A DNA stretch of 64,000 bases from Klebsiella pneumoniae (GCF_000742135.1 NZ_KN046818.1:3849447-3913446), one strand, 5' to 3'. Shown: positions 34,680 to 44,464, numbered from the stretch's first letter. The notes: generated from the letters alone by a model not told the origin. A program made the numbers and translations.

Positions 34680-35855
34680 TCAGTTAAGGGTGGCGCTGGA
34701 GGTCATGGCAACGGTTTTGGCGTTAACCGGCATACCCGGCATAAACACTTTTTGTAAGCCGTCGACGATGACGCTATCCCCAGGATTCAACCCCTTCTGA
34801 ACGATGCGTAAACCGTCTGCCAGCCGCCCTGGGATAATGTCGCGGCGCTGTGCTTTACCATCTTTATCAACGATATAGACGTATTTACGATCCTGATCGG
34901 TCAGTACCGCTTTGTCGTCGATCAGCGTGGCTTTGAACTCTGCGCTGCCCGGCAGACGCACGCGGGCAAACAGCCCCGGTGTGAACAGACGCTGCGAGTT
35001 ATCCAGCAGCGCACGCATGCGGATGGTGCCGGTACTCGGCGTTAACTGATTATCGAGAAAATCCACTTTGCCCTGGTGGGGGTAACCTTCCTCGCCAACC
35101 AGGCCAATCTCCACCGGGAGCGCCTGATTATCGCTGGACGCGCCTTGCCCGCGGCGGGCGAGGTTTTGATAGTGGAGGTAGGTTGACTCGTCGACGTCAA
35201 AGTAGACGTACACCGTCTTCTGCGAGACCAGGGTGGTGAGCACGCTGGCGGTGTCGCCCGCGGTGACCAGGTTACCGCTGGTGATCAGCGCCCGGCTGGC
35301 GCGGCCATCAATAGGGGCGGTCACTTTGGTGAAGTCGAGGTTAAGCTGCGCGGCATCCACCGCCGCCTGCGCGGCGCGAATGTCGGCCTGCGCCTGAACC
35401 GCGGCTGACCGGCGCTGCTCCCACTCTTCACGGGAGACGAGGTTGGTATGGACTAATTTATCGGTGCGGTTCGCCTCGCTTTGCGCCAGGCTGGCCTGCG
35501 TTTTGGCTCTTGCCAACGCCGCCTGCGCCTGCTCCAGCGCGGCGCGATAGGTTCTGTCATCTATCGTGAACAGCACCTGGCCCTTTTTCACCTCCTGGCC
35601 GTCGGTGTAATTCACTTTATCAATGTATCCCGAGACGCGAGGGCGAAGCTGAACGCTCTCCACCGCTTCAATGCGACCGTTAAAACTATCCCACTGACTG
35701 ATCGACTTCACCAGCACCTTAGCGGCGCTGACCGTCGGGGCGGGAGGCGCAGCGTTTTGCGCGACGCTGTCGTCGCAGCCGACGAGCAGAAAGGAGAGCA
35801 TCATCGCGCCGAGCGCGGTCAGGTGAATGTTTCCCCAGGTTTTTTGCAGGCTCAT
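34680..35855 (-). CDS. oqxA: OqxA, periplasmic adaptor lipoprotein of the OqxAB pump
   Basis: This 391-residue membrane-fusion protein has a lipoprotein signal with the lipobox LLVGC (Cys about 27), a lipoyl/barrel region (VSGYIDKVNYTDGQEVKKGQ), an alpha-helical hairpin (about 100-170) and beta-barrel domains. It links OqxB to the outer-membrane channel. It is divergent from rarA; the shared control region holds repeated TTGCA-type palindromes. Confidence 0.95.
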   Translation of the reverse strand: MSLQKTWGNIHLTALGAMMLSFLLVGCDDSVAQNAAPPAPTVSAAKVLVKSISQWDSFNGRIEAVESVQLRPRVSGYIDKVNYTDGQEVKKGQVLFTIDDRTYRAALEQAQAALARAKTQASLAQSEANRTDKLVHTNLVSREEWEQRRSAAVQAQADIRAAQAAVDAAQLNLDFTKVTAPIDGRASRALITSGNLVTAGDTASVLTTLVSQKTVYVYFDVDESTYLHYQNLARRGQGASSDNQALPVEIGLVGEEGYPHQGKVDFLDNQLTPSTGTIRMRALLDNSQRLFTPGLFARVRLPGSAEFKATLIDDKAVLTDQDRKYVYIVDKDGKAQRRDIIPGRLADGLRIVQKGLNPGDSVIVDGLQKVFMPGMPVNAKTVAMTSSATLN

Positions 35856-36018
35856 TATTTTTATTCCGGTAAATGTAGCCGCCGGGCAAGACGCAGCGTG
35901 AGAAGCCGCGCCACTTCCTTTGTCCGGGCTGGCTTAAGGCCATTTGTGTCGATCATCGCCACAAAACTGTAACAATTTCGAATACACTATCGCGGCGATT
36001 GTAGGAAGGCGCTTAACT

Positions 36019-36147
36019 AAGTGCAAGAATAATTGTTGCACTTTATGTGCGGTCCAGGGGGAGATAAAAAACCGCGATCCCGGCGTGGATTTAAATGTAA
36101 CAATAAAACTTGCATTTTGTGTAAAAACAGGCCACCTTTAAATGCAA
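36019..36147. promoter_or_regulatory. Candidate operators in the oqxA-rarA control region
   Basis: Two inverted repeats share a TTGCA-type core: AAGTGCAA (36019-36026) with TTGCACTT (36036-36043), and TTGCATTT (36110-36117) with AAATGCAA (36140-36147). A small GCAC/GTGC palindrome follows the first. The 330-base gap between oqxA and rarA (35856-36185) holds nothing else recognisable. OqxR or RarA binding is inferred only from position. Confidence 0.5.
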
Positions 36148-36185
36148 CTGACAAAGATGCTTTTAACCGGCCGCGAGGGGGTAAC

Positions 36186-36551
36186 ATGATGAACACTGGC
36201 GCCATCATTCAGGATCTGATCGACTGGATCGACAACCATCTTGATAGCCGTCTGGATATTGACACCGTTGCCCGACGAGCCGGCTATTCGAAGTGGCACC
36301 TGCAGCGGATCTTCAAAGAACATACCGGGCAGCCCCTCGGAGAATATATTCGGGCGCAAAAGCTGCAAAAGTCGATCGAACGCTTAGCCCACAGCAACGA
36401 GCCGATCCTGAACGTGGCGATTGCCCTCGGCTTTGACTCCCAGCAGTCCTTCAACCGCAGCTTCAAGCGCCAGTACGGCCAGGCGCCCGGCGTCTGGCGC
36501 CGGAGTATCAGCCGCTCTGTTGCGCAGACATCTCGTCAGCGATCCGCATGA
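36186..36551 (+). CDS. rarA: RarA, AraC/XylS-family activator
   Basis: This small single-domain regulator of about 121 residues resembles MarA, SoxS and RamA. It has two HTH motifs: DIDTVARRAGYSKWHLQRIFKE and, later, ILNVAIALGFDSQQSFNRSFKRQYG. RarA is a known activator of oqxAB and of wider efflux in Klebsiella. Two ATG codons, 36186 and 36189, follow GAGGGGG; the upstream frame from 36033 lacks family resemblance. It is divergent from oqxA. Confidence 0.93.
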   Translation: MMNTGAIIQDLIDWIDNHLDSRLDIDTVARRAGYSKWHLQRIFKEHTGQPLGEYIRAQKLQKSIERLAHSNEPILNVAIALGFDSQQSFNRSFKRQYGQAPGVWRRSISRSVAQTSRQRSA

Positions 36552-36561
36552 CCGGGGAGGG

Positions 36562-37134
36562 TCAGTCCTGACCCGGCCCATGATCGAATTTGCTGCCTTT
36601 GCCGATGGCATAGAACTGCCCGCCTGCGACATAGTGAACGGTCCGTAGCTCGTCCGGCGCATCATCAAAGATCCAGTGTCCGTTGCGGAATACCCGGTTA
36701 TCGCTCCAGGCGGCGACGATATCGCCCATAAACAGATTGTGTTGCTGCTGAATGTCCGGGTAGGGCATCACTTTGCACACCAGCCAGCCCGCACAGCCTG
36801 CCACAAGAGGAAGATCAAATTCCGGCTGATAAAAGAAGGGGATGGTGTCATTTTTATCCGGCGCGTCGGCATAGCTGCGCCCGCCAGCGTAGAGGACGGT
36901 TGCCATCTGGCTGACTACGGGGATCTGCACCACGAAATAGCCGCTCTTTTCCACCAGCTGACGAGTGAAAGCCTGGGTGCCAATATAGGCCACCACTTTT
37001 CGCTCGCCTGCCAGCCCAACCCAGGCGGCTGACATGACATTTTCGACGCCATCATATTTTGCGGAAATCATGGTGGTGGACCCGACCTGCAATAAACGAT
37101 AGGCCTTACTTATTTCGACAGGCTGAACGGACAT
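36562..37134 (-). CDS. Flavin reductase-like FMN-binding protein
   Basis: This 190-residue protein is of the flavin-reductase-like (split-barrel FMN-binding) family. Typical features are the opening TTMISAKYDGVENVMSAAWVG, then FTRQLVEKSGYFVVQIPV and the C-terminal HYVAGGQFYAIGKGSKFDHG. It probably uses FMN to reduce flavins or a small substrate. The start at 37134 has an AAGGA site; the frame continues upstream to 37287 without one. It may be controlled by the divergent LysR gene at 37346. Confidence 0.82.
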   Translation of the reverse strand: MSVQPVEISKAYRLLQVGSTTMISAKYDGVENVMSAAWVGLAGERKVVAYIGTQAFTRQLVEKSGYFVVQIPVVSQMATVLYAGGRSYADAPDKNDTIPFFYQPEFDLPLVAGCAGWLVCKVMPYPDIQQQHNLFMGDIVAAWSDNRVFRNGHWIFDDAPDELRTVHYVAGGQFYAIGKGSKFDHGPGQD

Positions 37135-37345
37135 GGTTTTTCCTTTGTGCATGCTATTTAACGTAATGATTATCTGGATATTTATTGAGGGCATGTTCAT
37201 TTTCGGGCCCCCTTTCGTAATCCACCGTGCAACGATACGCCAGGCGATTAAGCGTAAAAAGGTGCGTAAATTGTTTTCATTATTCATAATCCACGAATAA
37301 TCATGCCGTCTGTCGGTAAGCTGCTCGCTACAGGAGAGAAAGTAG

Positions 37346-38230
37346 GTGGATCGTATTCAGGCTATGCAGATGTTTATGCGCGTCGCGGAGGCAGGAAGCT
37401 TCGTGCGTGCCGCGGAAACCCTTTCCCTGCCGGCCTCCACTGTCACCAGTACCATTAAAAACCTTGAAAAATACCTGAAGGTACGGCTGCTGAACCGGAC
37501 CACAAGGCGGGTGAGCCTTACCCCGGAAGGGATGCAGTATCTGGCGCAGTGCCGGGAAATTCTCGCCCTCATCGAACATAGTGAATCCACCCTGAGCGAG
37601 TCTGTCGCGCGGCCTCAGGGGCGCCTGCGGGTTGATATGCCCGCGGGCATCGCGCATTTCATCGTCATGCCGCATCTGCCGGACTTTTACCGGCGCTATC
37701 CCGATATCTACCTGATGATCGGCGTCAGCGATCGCCAGGTCGATCTCATTCAGGAAGGCGTCGACTGCGTGATACGAACGGGAGAGCTGAACAACTCCAG
37801 CCTGGTGGCCCGCCCTCTGGGCCGCTTTCGCTGGGTGACCTGCGCGTCACCGGACTATCTTCGGGAATATGGTGTGCCGCCGTCACCGGAGGCGCTCACT
37901 CAGCACCGGGCTGTGCATTATTTCTCCGGTCAGGCGAGGCGGGCCGATGAGTTCCGCTTCGTCCGCCATGGCGAGACCTTTTCTGTACCCGTCAGCGGCA
38001 ACGCCGCGGTGAATGAAACGGGGCTCTATATAAAAATGTGCCTGGCAGGATTTGGGCTGGCGCAGCTGGCGGAGAATATCGTTGCTGACCACCTGCAGGA
38101 GGGGAGACTGGTGGAAGTGCTGACGGACTGGCAGCCGCCCCCGGTACCCGTCACATTGCTCTATCCGCACCAGCGCTTTCTCTCTCCCGCCGTGCGGGCG
38201 TTTGCTGAGTGGATGAGCGAGGTGGTTTGA
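37346..38230 (+). CDS. LysR-type transcriptional regulator
   Basis: This 294-residue regulator has an N-terminal winged HTH (RIQAMQMFMRVAEAGSFVRAAETL) and an effector domain of the CrgA-like subgroup (GRLRVDMPAGIAHFIVMP; RTGELNNSSLVARPLG). The start is a GTG at 37346 after AGGAG. It is divergent from the flavin-reductase gene, which is its probable target. Confidence 0.87.
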   Translation: MDRIQAMQMFMRVAEAGSFVRAAETLSLPASTVTSTIKNLEKYLKVRLLNRTTRRVSLTPEGMQYLAQCREILALIEHSESTLSESVARPQGRLRVDMPAGIAHFIVMPHLPDFYRRYPDIYLMIGVSDRQVDLIQEGVDCVIRTGELNNSSLVARPLGRFRWVTCASPDYLREYGVPPSPEALTQHRAVHYFSGQARRADEFRFVRHGETFSVPVSGNAAVNETGLYIKMCLAGFGLAQLAENIVADHLQEGRLVEVLTDWQPPPVPVTLLYPHQRFLSPAVRAFAEWMSEVV

Positions 38231-38277
38231 GGGGAGTATTGCTTGCATTTAGCGCTTCACGATGGAGGGTAGGGTTC

Positions 38278-38300
38278 CAGCAGAAATATCTGGTCTGCTG
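38278..38300. repeat. Short hairpin after the LysR gene
   Basis: CAGCAGA (38278-38284) pairs with TCTGCTG (38294-38300). There is no T-run, and the significance is unclear. Confidence 0.3.
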
Positions 38301-38354
38301 ATGAATCACTCGATATTCTGTATTGCTTTGTCTTTTTTGTGAACAGGAAAAAGT

Positions 38355-39155
38355 ATGCTTAATACGCTACCCGATTTACACAGAAGTTTTGCAGAGCAAC
38401 TGAAGCTTAAATTACAGTCTGATTCGCGGATCCACTCCCTTCTCGCCGGCGGCTCGTTTATCCATGGCGGGTTTGATCAATACTCCGATCTGGATTTCGT
38501 GGTGGTGATCGACCCTCTCTATTATGACGAAATCATGGCTCAGCGTATGGCGTTCGCCGGAACGCTCGGCCATCTGCTACATGCTTTCACCGGGGAACAC
38601 GTCGGTGAGCCTCGCCTGCTGATCTGCCTGTTTGGCCCGGAACTTCTGCATGTCGATCTGAAATTTATCACCCTGGACATGCTCACTCAGCGCGTTGAGG
38701 AGCCTGCCGTGATATTTACCCGTGATAACGATGCTCTCAAGCGACAGCTGGCAAAATTTAGCGCGCACTGGCCGAACATGACGCCGGAGTGGTTTGAGTC
38801 CCGGGCCTGGATCTGGCTGCATTATGCCGTGGTTAAACTGGGCAGGGGGGAACTCTTCGAAGCGCTGGGGATGCTGTCTTTCTTCCGGGAACAAGTGCTG
38901 GGACCGATGCTGTTTCGTCGCGCCAATCTACCGCAACGCGGCGTTCGTCGAATAGAAGCCCTCGGCATTGATCCCGATGGCCTTCTGACTTCCACTCTGG
39001 CAACACACGATCGTCACTCCGTCGGGATTGCCATTCGAGGGGCTGCTGACGCTTATGTCAACCTGCGGGCTGATGCGCTGCCTAACAATATCGCAGACGA
39101 TGCGGCGCGTCGGGCGGTCCTTGCCATGCTGGACGCGTATTCTCACAAGGGGTAA
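38355..39155 (+). CDS. Nucleotidyltransferase-domain protein
   Basis: This 266-residue protein has an N-terminal polymerase-beta-like nucleotidyltransferase motif: GGSFIHGGFDQYSDLDFVVVI, in which G-S is followed by the metal-binding D-x-D; a third acidic residue is likely in LHVDLKF (about 100). The C-terminal half is helical. Related folds include aminoglycoside adenylyltransferases, but no close match to a known resistance enzyme is recognised, so the substrate is unknown. It lies between oqx-linked genes and ssrA. Confidence 0.75.
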   Translation: MLNTLPDLHRSFAEQLKLKLQSDSRIHSLLAGGSFIHGGFDQYSDLDFVVVIDPLYYDEIMAQRMAFAGTLGHLLHAFTGEHVGEPRLLICLFGPELLHVDLKFITLDMLTQRVEEPAVIFTRDNDALKRQLAKFSAHWPNMTPEWFESRAWIWLHYAVVKLGRGELFEALGMLSFFREQVLGPMLFRRANLPQRGVRRIEALGIDPDGLLTSTLATHDRHSVGIAIRGAADAYVNLRADALPNNIADDAARRAVLAMLDAYSHKG

Positions 39156-39161
39156 ATCTAT

Positions 39162-39189
39162 CCCTCCGGCCGCGGACGCGGCCGGAGGG
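39162..39189. terminator. Strong GC hairpin after the nucleotidyltransferase gene
   Basis: CCCTCCGGCCGC (39162-39173) and GCGGCCGGAGGG (39178-39189) form a 12-bp perfect stem with the loop GGAC. No T-run follows, so termination may be weak or factor assisted. Confidence 0.6.
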
Positions 39190-39346
39190 TGAAAGGTGTC
39201 GTTGGTGGTCTAATTCTGAGAGGGATGGGTTGCCGGGTAATTGGTAACGCGAAAACAACAGAGCTTTTCGTTGGGCCTATCAATGGGCCTAAAAGGTTCG
39301 GATTTCATGAGTTCTCTTCAGACGTCGTGGGGCAAATTGCAGGCAC

Positions 39347-39381
39347 AAAAAAGCCCGCAGGGCTTGCGCCGTGCGGGCTTT
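39347..39381 (-). terminator. Intrinsic terminator of ssrA
   Basis: On the minus strand AAAGCCCGCA pairs with TGCGGGCTTT, followed by a run of T (the A-run at 39347-39352 on the plus strand). It lies 45 bases downstream of the tmRNA 3' end. Confidence 0.85.
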
Positions 39382-39425
39382 CAGGACTTCATCGGATGAC
39401 TCTGGTAATCACCGATGGAGAATTT

Positions 39426-39788
39426 TGGTGGAGCTGGCGGGAGTTGAACCCGCGTCCGAAATTCCTACATCCTCGGCACTACATGCTTAGTCAGTCTTTA
39501 CATTCGCTTGCCAGCTGCGGACAGACACGCCACTAACAAACTAGCCTGATTAGATTTAACGCTTCAACCCCAGGCAGGGCATCCACGCGATCTCTTTTGG
39601 GTTTGACCTCTCTTTGATCCCCGTCTTAAGAGCGGAAGCTAGGGAGAGAGGGCTCAGAGCAGGTTATTAAGCTGCTAAAGCGTAGTTTTCGTCGTTTGCG
39701 ACTATTTTTTGCGGCTTTTTACGAGGCCAACCGCCCCTCGGCATGCACCTTGGGTTTCGCAAATCCCGTCGAATCCAGAATCAGCCCC
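39426..39788 (-). ncRNA. ssrA: tmRNA (transfer-messenger RNA)
   Basis: The 363-base RNA starts GGGGCTGATTCTGGATTCGA and ends in TCCACCA, as in E. coli ssrA. The tRNA-like domain and the TCGA-type arm near the 3' end are present. The internal reading frame encodes the proteolysis tag ANDENYALAA followed by two TAA stops (about 39664-39699). tmRNA rescues stalled ribosomes and tags the unfinished protein for degradation, with SmpB, whose gene lies just upstream. The 3' end is intact and no integrated element adjoins it. Confidence 0.98.
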
Positions 39789-39898
39789 AATGTGTAGGTC
39801 AAGTATAACAGATTTGTGAATGTCGTTACCAGCCCCATAACGAAGGATTCTTTCAGCAGGGGTGGACGAAAAAGCAGCATCAACAAGGATATAGCGTA

Positions 39899-39920
39899 AG
39901 GGCCAGCGAGAGCTGGCCCT
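39899..39920 (-). terminator. Hairpin after smpB
   Basis: AGGGCCAGC (39899-39907) and GCTGGCCCT (39912-39920) form a 9-bp perfect stem with the loop GAGA, 13 bases after the smpB stop. The T-run is poor. Confidence 0.6.
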
Positions 39921-39932
39921 CAGGGGAGGGGG

Positions 39933-40415
39933 TTAGCGTCCGGCGTGCTTCATAATACGCGCCTTATCCAGCGCCCATTCACGATCTTTCAGATCGGTAC
40001 GCTTGTCATGCTGTTTCTTACCTTTGGCGACGCCGATTTTCACTTTGCACCAGGCATTCTTCCAGTACAGCGACAGGGCGACGACGGTGTAACCTTCGCG
40101 GTTAATGCGGCCGTACAGCGTGTCCAGCTCACGCTGGTTGAGCAGCAGCTTACGGGTGCGCGTCGGGTCGCAGACATAGTGGGTGGAAGCCACGGCCATG
40201 GGCGTAAAGTTGGCGCCGAACAGGAAGGCCTCGCCATCCTTCAGGATGACATAGCTATCGCCGATGTTGGCTTTACCTGCACGCAGGGATTTGACCTCCC
40301 AGCCCTGCAGGGCGAGACCAGCCTCGTATTCATCTTCGATAAAGTATTCGTGACGGGCGCGTTTATTCAGCGCAATGGTGGCTGATCCAGGTTTGTGGGC
40401 TTTTTTCTTAGTCAT
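39933..40415 (-). CDS. smpB: SmpB, tmRNA-binding protein
   Basis: This 160-residue protein binds the tRNA-like domain of tmRNA and places it in the stalled ribosome. Family blocks seen are [22 protein letters not shown] (about 17-37), [16 protein letters not shown] and the basic C-terminal tail [17 protein letters not shown] that enters the mRNA channel. Length matches E. coli. It lies directly upstream of ssrA on the same strand. Confidence 0.97.
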   Translation of the reverse strand: MTKKKAHKPGSATIALNKRARHEYFIEDEYEAGLALQGWEVKSLRAGKANIGDSYVILKDGEAFLFGANFTPMAVASTHYVCDPTRTRKLLLNQRELDTLYGRINREGYTVVALSLYWKNAWCKVKIGVAKGKKQHDKRTDLKDREWALDKARIMKHAGR

Positions 40416-40564
40416 AATGTCCTGAAGTCATCGTCTTATACACAGTTACCTCGATCGCATCCTGCGAGGTGTACTGCGCATCTTAGCACGAGTTGCGGCA
40501 CAGCGTTTTTTTTAGCAGCAGATAAATGATATTATTTGCACTGTGTTTAAATGTGGAACCTGCT

Positions 40565-41002
40565 ATGCCTCAGATTAGCCGTACTGCGCTGGTGCCTTTC
40601 AGCGCGGAACAGATGTATCAACTGGTAAACGATGTGAAGTCCTATCCTGATTTTCTGCCAGGCTGCACCGGTAGCCGCGTGCTGGAATTGGGGCCGACGC
40701 AAATGACGGCGGCGGTTGATGTGTCCAAAGCCGGCATCAGTAAGACCTTCACCACACGCAATACACTGACCAGCAACCAGAGCATTTTGATGAGCCTGGT
40801 GGATGGCCCGTTCAAGAAGCTGATTGGCGGCTGGAAGTTTATTCCGCTGAGCCCCGAGGCCTGCAAAATAGAATTCCATCTCGATTTTGAGTTTACCAAT
40901 AAACTGATTGAGATGGCTTTTGGCCGGATCTTCAAAGAGCTGGCCGCTAACATGGTGCAGGCGTTCACTTCGCGCGCCAAAGAGGTTTACAGTGCCGGCT
41001 AA
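40565..41002 (+). CDS. ratA: RatA, START-domain protein (ribosome-association factor / coenzyme Q10-binding family)
   Basis: This 145-residue START-like protein (COQ10/PasT family) opens [21 protein letters not shown] and contains [23 protein letters not shown]. In E. coli RatA has been described as binding 50S subunits when overproduced; the eukaryotic relative COQ10 binds ubiquinone. The start at 40565 matches E. coli. The gene overlaps rnfH by 11 bases, so the pair is translationally coupled. Confidence 0.93.
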   Translation: MPQISRTALVPFSAEQMYQLVNDVKSYPDFLPGCTGSRVLELGPTQMTAAVDVSKAGISKTFTTRNTLTSNQSILMSLVDGPFKKLIGGWKFIPLSPEACKIEFHLDFEFTNKLIEMAFGRIFKELAANMVQAFTSRAKEVYSAG

Positions 41003-41282
41003 TATTCGTGTTGAAGTCGCCTACGCGCTGCCTGAAAAGCAGTATCTGCAGCGGGTCACGCTGGACGAGGGGGCGACGGTCGAGCAGGCGATTATCGCCA
41101 GCGGTCTGCTGGCGCTGCGTGATGACATTGATCTGGCGAAAAACAAGCTGGGTATCTACAGTCGTCCGGTAAAGCTGCATGACGAAGTTCACGACGGCGA
41201 CCGGGTCGAAATCTATCGACCGCTGATCGCAGACCCGAAAGAGCTGCGTCGCCAGCGGGCAGAGAAAAGCGCCGCAAAGTAA
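40992..41282 (+). CDS. rnfH: RnfH/RatB, ubiquitin-like fold protein
   Basis: This 96-residue protein has the core [18 protein letters not shown] and the ending [11 protein letters not shown], nearly identical to E. coli RnfH (RatB). The start is a GTG at 40992 inside the 3' end of ratA, giving the family length; an open frame runs further upstream but belongs to the ratA overlap. The function is poorly known; the pairing with ratA suggested a toxin-antitoxin relation that has not been firmly established. Confidence 0.92.
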   Translation: MPANIRVEVAYALPEKQYLQRVTLDEGATVEQAIIASGLLALRDDIDLAKNKLGIYSRPVKLHDEVHDGDRVEIYRPLIADPKELRRQRAEKSAAK

Positions 41283-41306
41283 CCTGCAGCAGACCGGCTA
41301 TCAGCC

Positions 41307-41335
41307 ATAAAAAAAGCGCTCACCGAGCGCTTTTT
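41307..41335. terminator. Bidirectional terminator between rnfH and bamE
   Basis: AAGCGCTC (41314-41321) pairs with GAGCGCTT (41325-41332), with an A-run before and a T-run after, between convergent genes. Confidence 0.88.
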
Positions 41336-41348
41336 GCTTTTCCGGGCC

Positions 41349-41690
41349 TTACTGACTGGTCAGCGCAGGCTTGTTATCAATGTTAGTCAACACACCGCCG
41401 CTGTTGAAGGTCAGGGTCAGGGTCTGCTGAGTCACTTTCTGGTGGCCCGGCTCCTGACGGAAGACATAGAACCAGGTATTGGTGCCGAACGGATCCGTCA
41501 TCATTGGCGTCCCCAGAGCATAAGCTACCTGCTGTTGCGTCATACCGACACGAATTTTTGCTACATCGTTTGGTGCCAGATAGTTACCCTGGTTGATGTC
41601 AGGACGGTAAACCACTCGTTCCAGAGTGGAACAGCCTGCGGTCAACATAAGAAGAACCGCTGCGGCAGCAGTCAGCGTTTTACAGCGCAT
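41349..41690 (-). CDS. bamE: BamE, outer-membrane assembly lipoprotein
   Basis: This 113-residue lipoprotein has the lipobox LTAGC (Cys about 20) and the BamE core [22 protein letters not shown], then [16 protein letters not shown]. It stabilises BamA-BamD in the beta-barrel assembly machine. BamD is encoded in the same window at 60917. Confidence 0.96.
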   Translation of the reverse strand: MRCKTLTAAAAVLLMLTAGCSTLERVVYRPDINQGNYLAPNDVAKIRVGMTQQQVAYALGTPMMTDPFGTNTWFYVFRQEPGHQKVTQQTLTLTFNSGGVLTNIDNKPALTSQ

Positions 41691-41837
41691 AGTGATTTGA
41701 TTCCTTTTTGGGCCCGAGCAGTACGTGGCTCATCTGTAATATGCCGATAATAATAGACCTTCGCGCCGTTGGAAACCTCCGGCTGCAGGTCAGCAGGCAA
41801 TTTGCTGTTCACTATGACCCTGTGAAAATCAAAAAGT

Positions 41838-43499
41838 TTACGCCGCAAGCAACTCTTTCGCGTTCGCCAGGGTGTTGCGCGTGACTTCGCTGCCGCCCAG
41901 CAGACGGGCCAGCTCCTGCAAGCGAGCACGTTTATCCAGCGGCTGCATATGGGTTTCGGTCATCTCGCCATCGGTCTCTTTGCAGACAAAGAAATGATGG
42001 TGGCCGCAGCCTGCGACCTGCGGCAGGTGGGTCACGCACATCACCTGCGTGGACTCGCCCAGCTGGCGCAGCAGCTTGCCGACCACGGCGGCGGTCGGGC
42101 CGCTGATGCCGACGTCCACTTCGTCGAAGATGAGCGCCGGGGTTTCCATTTTACGCGCGGTGATCACCTGAATCGCCAGCGCAATGCGCGACAGTTCGCC
42201 GCCGGAGGCCACTTTGGCGATTGGCTGCAGCGGCTGACCGGGGTTAGTGGTGACGCGGAACTCAATATGGTCGGCGCCGTCGGCGGTGAGATGGCGTTCA
42301 TCGAACGCGACCTCAATCGCGAAGACCCCGTGCGGCATCGAAAGTGAGTGCATACTTTCGGTGATAAGCTGGGTCAGCTCGTCGGCGCTGGCCTGGCGCA
42401 GGGCATGCAGCTGGCATGCGGTCTCCAGCGCCAGCTGATGATGTTCGACCACCTGCTGGCTGAGGGATTCCAGCGAGCCGGCGCTGTCGTCCAGCAGGCG
42501 CTGCTCTTCCAGCATCGCCTGATAAACCGCCGGCAGCTCTTCCGGCATCACCTGATGTTTACGCGCCAGCGCGATTTGTCGGGAAATCCGTTGCTCAAGT
42601 TCAAACAGACGGTTCGGATCGAGATCCAGACGGTCATGGTAGTGGCGCAACTCGTCGCTGGCCTCGCTGAGCTGAATGGCCGCCTCTTCCAGCATATCCA
42701 GGACGCCGGAAAGCTTGCTGTCCATGCCCACCAGCTCGCTGACCAGCTGCTTCGCGGTATAAAGCTGGCTCTGCAGATTGGCCTCTTCGCCGTCCGCCAG
42801 TACCGTAAGGGCGTGCTGGCAGGTGCTGAGCAGCTGGCCGCTGTTGGCCAGGCGCTTGTACTCTTCGTCAATCTGCTCGAATTCTCCCGGCAGCGGGTTA
42901 AATTCGTTCAGCTCTTTAAGCTGATACTGCAGCAGATCGGCGCGGGCGGCGCGCTCCTGGCTCTGCTGCTGATGCTGGGCCAACTCGCGGCAGCTCTGGT
43001 GCCACTGGCGATAGTGCTCGGCCATACGCTGAGTAAGCGCATACTCACCGGTATAGCCGTCGAGCAGCGTTTTTTGGTGTTCGGGTTTGGTCAGCAGCTG
43101 GTGGGCATGCTGGCCGTGGATCTGGATCAGCAGCTGGCCCAGCTCGCGCAGCTGCGAGAGCGGGACGGCGGTGCCGTTGATGAAGCCGCGCGAGCGGCCG
43201 TCGGCGCTGATCACCCGGCGAAGTAAACACTCACGCCCGCTCTCCAGCTGATTCTCTTCCAGCCAGCGCTGGGCGGCAGGGGTATCTTTCAGCGCGAAGC
43301 GCGCGCACAGGTCGGCACGGGTGGCGCCGCGACGCACCATGTCGGCTTCCGCTCTGCCGCCGAGGCACAGCCCCAGCGCGTCGATGGCAATGGATTTCCC
43401 GGCGCCGGTTTCCCCGGTGATGGCGGTCATGCCGCTGTGGAAATCAATTTCCAGTTCACGAACGATAGCAAAATTACTGATGGTGAGTTGCGCCAACAT
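41838..43499 (-). CDS. recN: RecN, SMC-like DNA repair ATPase
   Basis: This 553-residue protein of the SMC superfamily acts in double-strand break repair. It has Walker A GETGAGKS (about 29-36), a central coiled coil (about 150-380), the signature [14 protein letters not shown] and Walker [14 protein letters not shown]. It is SOS induced in E. coli, and LexA boxes lie directly upstream here. Length matches E. coli. Confidence 0.97.
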   Translation of the reverse strand: MLAQLTISNFAIVRELEIDFHSGMTAITGETGAGKSIAIDALGLCLGGRAEADMVRRGATRADLCARFALKDTPAAQRWLEENQLESGRECLLRRVISADGRSRGFINGTAVPLSQLRELGQLLIQIHGQHAHQLLTKPEHQKTLLDGYTGEYALTQRMAEHYRQWHQSCRELAQHQQQSQERAARADLLQYQLKELNEFNPLPGEFEQIDEEYKRLANSGQLLSTCQHALTVLADGEEANLQSQLYTAKQLVSELVGMDSKLSGVLDMLEEAAIQLSEASDELRHYHDRLDLDPNRLFELEQRISRQIALARKHQVMPEELPAVYQAMLEEQRLLDDSAGSLESLSQQVVEHHQLALETACQLHALRQASADELTQLITESMHSLSMPHGVFAIEVAFDERHLTADGADHIEFRVTTNPGQPLQPIAKVASGGELSRIALAIQVITARKMETPALIFDEVDVGISGPTAAVVGKLLRQLGESTQVMCVTHLPQVAGCGHHHFFVCKETDGEMTETHMQPLDKRARLQELARLLGGSEVTRNTLANAKELLAA

Positions 43500-43525
43500 A
43501 GCTGCCTTCCTGTATGAAAAACCAA

Positions 43526-43566
43526 TACTGTGTTTTCGTACAGTATAGACTGGTTTTTTATCCAGT
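43526..43566. promoter_or_regulatory. Tandem LexA (SOS) boxes of recN
   Basis: Box 1 is TACTGTGTTTTCGTACAGTA (43526-43545), a canonical CTGT-N8-ACAG. Box 2 is CTGG-N8-CCAG (43550-43565), the same spacing with the symmetric change T to G. Both lie within 70 bases upstream of the recN start. Confidence 0.85.
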
Positions 43567-43585
43567 AAAGAGGCAGCCGTGAAAA

Positions 43586-44464
43586 TCAGAACAATTTTTT
43601 CGACCAGCCGAGCTTGGTGCTTAATGTATTGAAATAGCTGTAATCTTTAGGGTGAATCAGATTGAGGTGATAATCACAGCGGCGAATGAGGACATCTTCG
43701 CCATCCTGGATCGGCAGGGCAATCTGGCTGTCGCAGCTGATCTCCAGATCGCTGCAGCGGTGAGAGAAGCGCAGGCGGATGGTGCTGTCGCCGTTGATCA
43801 CCAGCGGTCGCGCTGAAAGGGTGTGCGGGAACATCGGCACCAGGGTGACGGCGTCCAGCGACGGCGTAAGGATTGGGCCGCCGGCCGACAGCGAATAGGC
43901 GGTGGAGCCGGTCGGAGTGGAGATAATCAGGCCATCGGATCGCTGAGAGAACGCAAAGACTTCGTCGATATAGACTTCGAACTCAATCATATGCGCCACT
44001 TTGCCGGGGTGCAGCACCACTTCGTTGATGGCGGTGCTGATACGTTTCTGGCAATCCTGCTGACACACCTGGGCCTCCAGCAGAAAGCGTTTCTCGGCGA
44101 TGTAGTGGCCTTCCAGCACGTCGGCGAGCTGCTGCAGGGCGTTGTCCGGGTCAAGGTCGGTGAGAAAGCCGAGGTTGCCGCGGTTAATGCCGATGACGTT
44201 AATGTCGTAACGGGCCAGGGTCCGCGCCGCGCCGAGCATATTGCCGTCGCCGCCCACCACCACCGCGAGATCGGCCTGTTGGCCAATCTCCGCCAGCGTG
44301 CCGGTTTTCACGTTGCTGAGCTGAAGTTCATGGGCGATCTGCTGTTCAACCAGCACTTCATACCCTTTGCTGCACAGCCAGCGCCAGAGCATTTCATGTG
44401 TGGTCAGGGCGGTGGGGTGACGAGGATGTCCCACAATGCCGATACACTTGAAATGGTTCTTCAT
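43586..44464 (-). CDS. nadK: NAD kinase
   Basis: This 292-residue enzyme phosphorylates NAD to NADP. It shows the GGDGN motif ([14 protein letters not shown], about 70), the [13 protein letters not shown] segment and [13 protein letters not shown] of the NAD kinase family. It is divergent from grpE, as in E. coli. Confidence 0.97.
   Translation of the reverse strand: MKNHFKCIGIVGHPRHPTALTTHEMLWRWLCSKGYEVLVEQQIAHELQLSNVKTGTLAEIGQQADLAVVVGGDGNMLGAARTLARYDINVIGINRGNLGFLTDLDPDNALQQLADVLEGHYIAEKRFLLEAQVCQQDCQKRISTAINEVVLHPGKVAHMIEFEVYIDEVFAFSQRSDGLIISTPTGSTAYSLSAGGPILTPSLDAVTLVPMFPHTLSARPLVINGDSTIRLRFSHRCSDLEISCDSQIALPIQDGEDVLIRRCDYHLNLIHPKDYSYFNTLSTKLGWSKKLF

Noticed and set aside
39156..39425. 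Integrated phage or genomic island at ssrA
   Set aside because: No integrase gene and no duplicated ssrA 3' end were seen within the window.
39189..39536. 115-codon plus-strand frame across the ssrA 3' end
   Set aside because: Overlaps a certain tmRNA gene and its terminator.
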